37,612 nucleotides of DNA from JAVEYA01 sp034003745. Its GTDB lineage: Bacteria; Bacillota; Peptococcia; DRI-13; PHAD01. Position numbers and translations under genes: made by a program. The notes under the pieces were generated by a model. It ran no database searches and was not told the origin of the DNA. It saw only the letters and a list, made by a program, of their open reading frames with translations. The stretch lies in assembly GCA_034003745.1 (NCBI GenBank), contig JAVEYA010000013.1, positions 1-37,612 of the forward strand. Direction: 5' to 3'. Shown here piece after piece: positions 31,692 to 37,612 of the stretch (positions are counted from its first letter, which is position 1; every line of letters begins with the position of its first letter).

Positions 31692-32375
31692 TTGGAAATC
31701 CTGCGGGTTGAAAATCTGACAAAAACATACGGCAGCGGAGAGGCTGAGGTAAGGGCTCTGGACAATGTGAGCTTTACCGTGGAAAAAGGCGAATTTATCG
31801 CCATCATGGGTCCGTCGGGCTCCGGCAAATCCACGCTGCTTCATATTTTGGGAGGCGTGGACCGGCCGACATCGGGCAAGGTATTTATAGAAGGTACCGA
31901 TATCTATACCCTGGACGAGACAAAGCTGGCTATCTTCCGGCGGCGGCAGATCGGGCTGATCTATCAGTTTTACAATCTCATCCCGGTGCTGGACCTGGAG
32001 GAAAACATCACGCTGCCTCTGCTCCTGGACCAGCGCAGGGCGGACAAGCGGCAGCTTACCGAATTGCTGTCCACCTTAAATCTGACCGACCGGGCCAGGC
32101 ATCTGCCCAACCAGCTTTCAGGAGGCCAGCAGCAGCGTGTGTCCATCGGACGTGCGCTGGTGAACAATCCGGCGCTGATGCTGGCCGACGAGCCTACTGG
32201 AAACCTGGACAGTGCAAACAGCGCCGACATCCTCCGGCTCCTGCGCCTGTCCAATCAGGAATATAACCAGACGCTCATACTCATTACCCACGACCAGAAT
32301 ATTGCGCTGCAGGCGGACCGTATCCTCTTCATCGAAGACGGACACATCGCGAAGGACGAGGTGATCCGGAAATGA
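31692..32375 (+). CDS. ABC transporter ATP-binding protein
   Basis: The 227-residue ATPase belongs to the MacB/LolD/BceA-like group. Walker A is GPSGSGKS (40-47), the Q loop is IGLIYQFYNLIPVLDLEENI, the signature is LSGGQQQR (142-149), Walker B is LMLADEPTGNLD, and the H loop is LITHD. The TTG start at 31692 has GAGGAGGT (31677-31684) 7 bases upstream. It overlaps the permease gene by ATGA, and the pair probably forms an exporter or a peptide-release machine controlled by the adjacent two-component system. Confidence 0.95.
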   Translation: MEILRVENLTKTYGSGEAEVRALDNVSFTVEKGEFIAIMGPSGSGKSTLLHILGGVDRPTSGKVFIEGTDIYTLDETKLAIFRRRQIGLIYQFYNLIPVLDLEENITLPLLLDQRRADKRQLTELLSTLNLTDRARHLPNQLSGGQQQRVSIGRALVNNPALMLADEPTGNLDSANSADILRLLRLSNQEYNQTLILITHDQNIALQADRILFIEDGHIAKDEVIRK

Positions 32376-35008
32376 ATGTGATAGGACGCTTTGCCCTGCG
32401 CAGCATGAGGGGGAACCGAAAATGGACGGCGGTCACCCTGATCGGCATCATCATTTCCACCGCCATGCTCTCCGCCGTGTCCACCTTCTGCGCATCCTTT
32501 TCGGAGCTTATGCGCAGCGAGGCCATCGCCGATAACGGCAACTGGCATGCCATGGTCCAAGGCGTGCCTATGCGGAACGTGCCCGTTTTTAAGGAGGCCG
32601 GATTCGCGCCTGAAGTCACCCTCCACCGGGATGTGGGATACGCGCTGCTTGCGGACTCGAAAAACAAAAACAAGCCTTATCTGGCTGTCCGGCAATTTGA
32701 TGAAAATAGCGGTAAAAATTTTCCCGTCGAACTCATGGAGGGCCGCATGCCGCAAAACGACGGCGAGCTTGTGCTTTCGCAGCATCTGGAGGCAAACGGC
32801 GGCGTAAAATACGAAGTCGGCGATACGCTCACGCTCAATATCGGAAAGCGCACATACCCGGAGGCTCCGGCGGACTTTACGTTCGGGCTGTACGACTCCT
32901 ACCAGGGAGAACCGTTCTATGAAGACGGAAAATACGCCTGGGGCGAAATCTTTGTCCCGGAACAGACCCTGACCTATACAGTGGTGGGCATATTCAAACG
33001 CCCCGGCTTTGAATCCACCTGGTGGCCCGGATACATGGCCGTTACCCGTCTGGATGAAAAAACGCTGGGGCCGGACGATGCCGTGACCGTTACTTTGCTT
33101 GCAGGAAAGCTGAGGCACTCTTTTTATGAGGACGTGATCACGCTTTCGAACAGCGCAGGAGTGGATCACACAAATATTTCTTATAACAAGGATCTTTTGC
33201 GCTACAGCGGCGTCATGGCAAGCGACTCGACGCAAAATATGATCTATGGCTTTGCCGCGGTTTTCATCGTCATCATCATGATTGCTTCCGTGTCACTTAT
33301 TTATAACGCTTTCGCCATTTCGGTCTCCGAGCGCGTAAGCCAGCTCGGCATGCTGGCAAGTGTGGGCGCGACCAGGCGGCAGAAGCGTTGGAGCATCTAT
33401 TTTGAGGGCTTTCTGCTGGGGTTTGCCGGTATTCCCCTGGGGCTCGTTGCCGGCATTGCCGGCATCGGTATTACGCTTTCGGCCCTCCGCCCGCTTATGG
33501 AGAGCTTTTCGAATTTTGCCTCCGAAGAGGGGCTTTCGCTGCACGTGTCCTTCCCATCCGTCGTTGTAGCAGCGGTATTGGCTGCGCTGACCATCTTTGT
33601 CTCGGTATGGGTCCCGGCGCGGCGCGCCTCGAAGATCATGCCCATCGACGCCATCCGCCAGTCCAAAGAGGTAAAGCTCACCCGAAAAGCGGTGAAAACC
33701 TCACGGCTTACCCGCGCGCTGTTTGGATTTGAAGGGGAAATCGCCCTGAAAAACTTAAAGCGCAGCCGGAAAAAATACCGTGCCACCGTGCTGTCGCTCA
33801 CAATCAGCCTGGTTTTGTTCCTTACTGTCTCCTATTATGCCCAAGAGATGACACGCGTCTCCAGCGCCGTGGAAACCGGCTATAACTTCGACCTCGCGGT
33901 ATCGTACACCAATGTGCCGGGAGCGGAGGCCGGGGAGGTCAATGAGAAAATCGCCGCGCTGGAGGGCGTGACGGAACTGGCGGCGGTTGAGAGCGGGGAA
34001 AGCCTTTTCTTTCCGGAGAGCGCGCAGCTTTCAGATTTGGTCAGGCGGCTCGTCTCCTCCGCCGGCCGGGAGGGGGTTCCGTTCGGCGTGATGCTTTACT
34101 GCTTCGACGACGCCTCTTTCGACCATTATGTCCGCAGCCTGGGCGCCGATCCGGGGGAATACCGGGATACCGGACATCCCAGAATGATTCTCATCAACTA
34201 CGCACAGGACTTTTTTGAAGGGAAACGCACGGCGGGAAAGATTTTCGACCTTAAGCCGGGAGACAGCCTGCGCTTTTCCAGCAATCTGCCGGTCGAAGGC
34301 GGGGCGGAAACGGGCGTGGAGCTGGAGGTGGGCCTTCTCACCAACCAGAGGCCCATGGGTGTGGTCAATTCATCCTTTTACAATGTTTCCGCGGTAATAA
34401 GCCGGAAAGTCTTCGACAGCCTTCCCGATGGAATGAAGCACATCGATTCAGACGGTAACCCAAGCTATCAGCAGCTGTTTCTAAGCGCCGAAAACGCGGA
34501 TACCCTGGAAACGCAGATACAGGAGATGACCCGGGGTGTTTCGGGCAGGACATATGTTTTCAATGTCGCGGCCCAGGCCCGGAGCGAACGCAACATGATG
34601 CTGGTGCTCGGTATTTTTATCTACGGGTTTATTGTCTTAATCAGCCTTATCTGCATCGCCAACATCTTTAACACCATCACCACCAATATCGCCCTGCGTC
34701 GCCGGGAGTTCGCCATGCTGCGCTCGGTGGGCATGACGCCGGGAAGCTTTAACCGGATGATCCGTTTTGAAAGCGTCTTTTACGGTCTCAAGGCGCTGCT
34801 TTACGGGCTTCCCATCAGCATCGCCGTTTCGTTGCTTTTATACAATATAGGGTCGGATGTGTTTGAGTTTGACCTTTCCCTGCCCTGGGCAAGCTACGGT
34901 GTGGCCGTGGCGCTCATCTTTATCATTGTGGGCGCGACTATGCTCTATTCAAGCGCTAAAATCAAAAAAGAGAACATCATCGACGCGCTGAAGGCAGAAA
35001 TCATGTGA
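32372..35008 (+). CDS. ABC transporter permease, duplicated FtsX type
   Basis: The 878-residue membrane protein is the permease partner of the ATPase. It has an N-terminal membrane segment (WTAVTLIGIIISTAMLSAVSTF), a large external region, then FtsX segments near residues 290-420 (FIVIIMIASVSLIYNAFAI, SERVSQLGMLASVGATRRQK), a central fold that repeats the plan (a second membrane segment followed by another large external region), and C-terminal FtsX segments (LGIFIYGFIVLISLICIANIF, RRREFAMLRSVGMTPGSFNRM). The two halves look like a duplication. This is not the 10-TM BceB form; it is nearer to long FtsX/MacB-like permeases. The substrate cannot be read from sequence; antimicrobial peptide or lipid handling is a guess from the kinase type. 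Confidence 0.93.
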   Translation: MNVIGRFALRSMRGNRKWTAVTLIGIIISTAMLSAVSTFCASFSELMRSEAIADNGNWHAMVQGVPMRNVPVFKEAGFAPEVTLHRDVGYALLADSKNKNKPYLAVRQFDENSGKNFPVELMEGRMPQNDGELVLSQHLEANGGVKYEVGDTLTLNIGKRTYPEAPADFTFGLYDSYQGEPFYEDGKYAWGEIFVPEQTLTYTVVGIFKRPGFESTWWPGYMAVTRLDEKTLGPDDAVTVTLLAGKLRHSFYEDVITLSNSAGVDHTNISYNKDLLRYSGVMASDSTQNMIYGFAAVFIVIIMIASVSLIYNAFAISVSERVSQLGMLASVGATRRQKRWSIYFEGFLLGFAGIPLGLVAGIAGIGITLSALRPLMESFSNFASEEGLSLHVSFPSVVVAAVLAALTIFVSVWVPARRASKIMPIDAIRQSKEVKLTRKAVKTSRLTRALFGFEGEIALKNLKRSRKKYRATVLSLTISLVLFLTVSYYAQEMTRVSSAVETGYNFDLAVSYTNVPGAEAGEVNEKIAALEGVTELAAVESGESLFFPESAQLSDLVRRLVSSAGREGVPFGVMLYCFDDASFDHYVRSLGADPGEYRDTGHPRMILINYAQDFFEGKRTAGKIFDLKPGDSLRFSSNLPVEGGAETGVELEVGLLTNQRPMGVVNSSFYNVSAVISRKVFDSLPDGMKHIDSDGNPSYQQLFLSAENADTLETQIQEMTRGVSGRTYVFNVAAQARSERNMMLVLGIFIYGFIVLISLICIANIFNTITTNIALRRREFAMLRSVGMTPGSFNRMIRFESVFYGLKALLYGLPISIAVSLLLYNIGSDVFEFDLSLPWASYGVAVALIFIIVGATMLYSSAKIKKENIIDALKAEIM

Positions 35009-35089
35009 CGGAACCCTATGAATTGAATTCGTCATAATTAAATGTTTTGTTTCCAACCTTTCTCTAAGGAAATCGCCCGCTTCAAATGT

Positions 35090-35095
35090 TATAAT
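35090..35095 (+). promoter_or_regulatory. Extended -10 promoter before the membrane protein/FtsH-like pair
   Basis: TATAAT (35090-35095) is preceded by TGT, an extended -10, with no recognisable -35. It is flanked by a 7-base inverted repeat CCCGCTT (35076-35082) and AAGCGGG (35111-35117), the latter overlapping the GTG start region. This is the best promoter candidate in the 108-base gap after the permease gene. Confidence 0.5.
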
Positions 35096-35116
35096 TTTTA
35101 AGACAGAAGAAAGCGG

Positions 35117-35686
35117 GTGAAAGCATTGTCACAGAAGGTCATCAGAATACTAATCAGCGCTGCGGCCGGCTTGTTGACCCTGATTATTTTGGTAGGTTTC
35201 ACTTACGTATACGATACGATCGTCTATACGAACCCGCTGGAATCTTCCCTGAACGGGTCTGCTTCCATTGGTTCTTTTACGATTGAGCAGTTGCAGGAGC
35301 GCGCCAGAATCAAAATCGAGTTCGCTCAGGCCCAAAAGCTGCGCTCCAATTTCTACCTTCTGCTGGATAACCTGGAAGGGCAGAAATTCAAGGCTGCGGA
35401 GCAAATCACTATCGAAATAACCAACGAAGAAGACGAGCTATTAAAGCAATTCTTAACCCAAGCCCGTCTCCCGGTATTTGAGGCGATCAGCACGGGCAAG
35501 TTTTCAGAAATGCCGGCTAATTTAGAAAAAATAAAAGAAGAGATTCCCGTAGAATATGACCTGGAAATCGACAACAACTTTGTCTTTGTTACGGTATTCT
35601 CAGGCGATAAATTCGCGCATATGGTCATTAACCGCGGCAGTTCGCCTCTGGTAGTTGTCAATACGATGGGAGGCGATTACCTGTGA
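35117..35686 (+). CDS. Membrane-anchored protein of unknown function, partner of the FtsH-like gene
   Basis: The 189-residue protein has one N-terminal membrane segment (about residues 8-28, VIRILISAAAGLLTLIILVGFTYVY) with the rest outside, rich in Glu and Lys helices (ERARIKIEFAQAQKLRSNFYLLLDNLEGQKF) and a C-terminal half of beta character. I do not recognise the family. GTG 35117 is taken as the start; TTG 35126 with GGGTGA upstream is an alternative. It overlaps the FtsH-like gene by GTGA, so the two are coupled. It may supply the external domain that the protease lacks; that is inference. Confidence 0.8.
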   Translation: MKALSQKVIRILISAAAGLLTLIILVGFTYVYDTIVYTNPLESSLNGSASIGSFTIEQLQERARIKIEFAQAQKLRSNFYLLLDNLEGQKFKAAEQITIEITNEEDELLKQFLTQARLPVFEAISTGKFSEMPANLEKIKEEIPVEYDLEIDNNFVFVTVFSGDKFAHMVINRGSSPLVVVNTMGGDYL

Positions 35687-37093
35687 GTAAATTCAAGACA
35701 GAATTGGGTATCGGCATCTTTGCCGGAATCTTTTTGTTTCTCGTCTACCGCGGCTATAATATCATGCCGCTGGTATTGCTGGGCGCTATCGGCGGTATGC
35801 TTTATTTTCTGACTCTCCGGCGGGGTCTGATTAAAAATGACTCCTATCAAAAGATTTATGCCGATGACCGTTTTCGCTTCGAAGACATCGGCGGTCAGAA
35901 AACAGCCAAGCAGGAGCTGAAAGAAGCCCTGGATTTCCTGCTCTATTCCGAGAAAGTCCGTCAGATGGGCATCCGGCCGCTCAAGGGCATTCTCTTGACC
36001 GGACCGCCCGGAACCGGCAAGACGCTTTTGGCCCGGGCCGCGGCCGGNNNNNNNNNNCGCCCGGGACAAGGCCAAAAAGAATAAAAAGAACCGCGCCATT
36101 ATCTTTATCGATGAGATCGACGTCCTGGGAGGAAAACGGGGAAGTCATTCCAGCCATCTGGAGTATGACCAGACCTTGAACCAGCTCCTGGTGGAGATGG
36201 ACGGGTTGACCAACAACAAGGATATTCAGACGCTTCTGATCGCGGCGACAAACCGGGCCGACCTCCTGGATTCCGCGCTCCTGCGCCCGGGCCGGTTCGA
36301 CCGGCAGGTCAAGGTGGATTTGCCGGATAAAGAGGACCGCAGCGCCATTATCAATATCCATTGCAGGAATAAGCCGCTGGCCGGGGACGTGGATATTGAG
36401 GAAATCGCCTGCGGCACCTACGGCTTTTCCGGCGCGCATCTGGAAAGCCTGACCAACGAGGCTGCCATCCTGGCCTTGCGCGACAAGAGTAAGGCCATTA
36501 GCCAGGCGCATTTGCGGGAAGCTGTCGATAAAGTGATTCTGGGCGAGAAACTGGGCAACCGGGCCAGCCGGGAAGTGCTGCACCGGGTGGCCGTGCACGA
36601 AGCCGGCCATGCCATCATGAGCGAAACGCTTAATCCCGGAACCGTGGACATGATTACCGTGACCTCGCGCGGCAACGCCTTGGGCTATGTGCGCCATAAC
36701 AACCCGGAAGACCAGCCGCTTTATACCCGGTCTGCTTTGGAAAAACAAATTATGATCCTTTTGGCGGGCGCTGTCAGTGAGGATTTATTCCTGGGTGAAC
36801 GCAGTACCGGCGCGGCCGGTGATTTTCAGCAGGCGACGAACCTGGCCGAAAAGATTGTTGCCACGGGCTTATCCCGGCTGGGCGTAGTCTCGGAGGAAAC
36901 CTTACCCCGGAAGGATATGTATCTGATTTGCCAGGAGATCCTGCAGTCATTGGAAGCCGGCGCCCGGGAGATATTATCCGGCAGAAAGGATTCCATAGTC
37001 CGGATTATTGATTTACTGAAAGAAAAGGAGCGCCTCAGCGGCAATGAGCTGCGAGAGCTGCTGCAAACGGCGGATAACAGTGGAGCGGCTTAG
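35683..37093 (+). CDS. FtsH-like AAA zinc metalloprotease, interrupted by an assembly gap
   Basis: This is an FtsH-family membrane protease. The N-terminus has two membrane segments with almost no loop (GIGIFAGIFLFLVYRGY, MPLVLLGAIGGMLYFLTL), so the usual external domain is missing. It continues with DIGGQKTAKQELKEALDFL and Walker A GPPGTGKT (107-114), then the 10-N gap at 36048-36057. After the gap come IFIDEIDVLGGKRG (Walker B), ATNRADLLDSALLRPGRFDRQV, and the zinc protease motif HEAGH (36596-36610), with GAAGDFQQAT as the third ligand region. The two parts are in different frames across the N run, and about 30 residues of the AAA core are missing, so the gap size is only a placeholder. It is coupled to the upstream membrane protein gene. 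Start GTG 35683 has GGGAGG upstream. Confidence 0.88.
36048..36057. other. Assembly gap of 10 Ns inside the FtsH-like gene
   Basis: Ten Ns lie between Walker A and Walker B of the AAA domain. The flanks are GC-rich and palindromic (CGGCCG and CCCGGG). By the family pattern about 90-100 bases are missing, so the true gap is larger than shown and the reading frame cannot be checked. Confidence 0.98.
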
Positions 37094-37139
37094 GCGTATT
37101 TCCATAGAAACATTTTTTGAACCGTAAGGAATAGGTGAG

Positions 37140-37279
37140 GACGTTAGCGCAAAATGGCCTGTCATCCTGAGCAAAGCGAGGAATCTTAGTAGAAATTGGG
37201 AAAGATTGCCCCGGTTTCTAAGATTCTTCAACCATTACATGGTCTCAGAATGATACATCCGCTATTTTGCGGTAACGTC
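37140..37279. repeat. MITE-like inverted-repeat element of the 'GTCATCCTGAGC' type
   Basis: A 140-base near-palindrome has outer arms GACGTTAGCGCAAAATGGC (37140-37158) and the complementary GCTATTTTGCGGTAACGTC (37261-37279), 17 of 19 matching. Inner arms also pair: TGTCATCCTGAG with CTCAGAATGATA (10 of 12) and GAATCTTAG with the CTAAGATTC block. The inner sequence is the widely seen TCATCCTGAGC repeat of many bacteria. It holds no gene. The 298-base interval around it (37094-37391) holds only this element and the following promoter. Confidence 0.75.
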
Positions 37280-37325
37280 TTTTGCCGTTATTCGGCTATT
37301 TTATAAGTTATAAATGTCGTGAATT

Positions 37326-37353
37326 TTGGATTTTGGTATAATTTTGGTATAAT
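37326..37353 (+). promoter_or_regulatory. Promoter with tandem 11-bp repeat before the last gene
   Basis: TTGGAT (37326-37331) and TATAAT (37348-37353) are separated by 16 bases. The 11-base unit TTTTGGTATAA occurs twice in tandem (37331-37341 and 37342-37352), so two -10 copies exist. A TTGACA at 37353-37358 could also serve a promoter, but its partner is poor. Confidence 0.5.
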
Positions 37354-37391
37354 TGACAAAGATATGACTTATACCGTTAATGGAGCGTAGT

Positions 37392-37612
37392 ATGGAGATA
37401 TTCGATAATATTACAAAAAGAGTAATAGATGATATGGCAGTGACTATCGAAAAAGGCAGCCGTCTTTCGATAGCTGCCGCATGCTTCTCTATATACGCTT
37501 ACCAAGTTTTGAGGAAACAGTTCGACCATATTGACGAGCTTCGCTTTATATTTACCTCCCCTGCGTTTGTCACAGAAAAGGCACCCAAAGAAAAACGTGA
37601 ATTTTATATCCC
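37392..37612 (+). CDS. N-terminus of a probable PLD/SNF2-helicase protein, cut by the window end
   Basis: Only the first 73 codons are present. The protein reads MEIFDNITKRVIDDMAVTIEKGSRL, SIAAACFSIYAYQVLRKQFDHIDELRFIFTSPAFV and TEKAPKEKREFYIP. I recognise this N-terminus as resembling that of long helicase proteins that carry a phospholipase-D-like domain before a SNF2/DEAD helicase, often found in defence islands. The match is from memory. GGAG lies 6 bases before ATG, and a promoter candidate lies upstream. The protein must continue past the window. Confidence 0.6.
   Translation, partial: MEIFDNITKRVIDDMAVTIEKGSRLSIAAACFSIYAYQVLRKQFDHIDELRFIFTSPAFVTEKAPKEKREFYI

Noticed and set aside
32255..33235. 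Long antisense ORF of 326 codons over the ABC genes
   Set aside because: It is a shadow of the ATPase end and the permease start, with low-complexity basic composition.
1..37612. tRNA, rRNA or CRISPR array
   Set aside because: I saw no tRNA cloverleaf, rRNA sequence or regularly spaced repeats in the intergenic stretches.

Overview
This window is a chromosomal segment of an endospore-forming Firmicute of the class Clostridia, most likely in the Peptococcaceae/Desulfotomaculales neighbourhood. The evidence is the Gram-positive replicative polymerase PolC, strong AGGAGG-type ribosome binding sites with frequent GTG and TTG starts, the sporulation-linked genes spoIIIE, ymxH/ylmC, ylzJ and tepA, and a gene order close to the Bacillus subtilis polC-to-spoIIIE region. 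GC content looks moderate, about half by eye. A 10-N gap shows the source is a draft or metagenome-derived assembly. I cannot fix the genus. Every gene I accept is on the + strand.

Region 1 (1-12300) is the translation and information-processing operon: polC, rimP, nusA, ylxR (rnpM), ylxQ (L7Ae-type), infB, rbfA, nrnA, truB and ribF, mostly with tiny gaps or ATGA overlaps. PolC lacks the DnaQ-like exonuclease domain normally inserted in its PHP domain. Two small overlapping genes of unknown role follow ribF, and their ribosome binding site lies inside a strong hairpin.

Region 2 (12300-18577) holds rpsO with a structured leader, pnp, a YlxY-type deacetylase, a short D-Ala-D-Ala carboxypeptidase, an M16 zinc protease, a small membrane protein and ymxH. 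Region 3 (18578-25675) holds dapB-dapA (lysine and diaminopimelate synthesis), RNase J, tepA, ylzJ and spoIIIE. Region 4 (25677-28823) holds rodZ-like, rimO, pgsA and pgpA. The cinA-recA genes that often follow pgsA in related genomes are absent.

Region 5 (28828-37612) looks accessory. It starts with an unrecognised 342-residue protein carrying a sequence that resembles the signature of the sodium-pump decarboxylase beta subunit. A self-contained two-component system plus ABC exporter follows (response regulator, two-TM histidine kinase, ATPase, 878-residue FtsX-type permease), with a likely regulator-bound promoter in front of the ABC genes. Next come a membrane-anchored protein and an FtsH-like protease without the usual external domain, interrupted by the assembly gap. 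The window closes with a 140-bp inverted-repeat element of the widespread 'GTCATCCTGAGC' type and the first 73 codons of a gene that resembles the N-terminus of PLD/SNF2-helicase proteins common in defence islands.

Regulation is a theme. Several genes have a promoter, then a terminator-like hairpin, then the gene (rimP, dapB, rnj). Three others have their Shine-Dalgarno sequence buried in a hairpin (the small gene pair, ylxY, and the small membrane protein before ymxH). rpsO has a leader that could bind S15.
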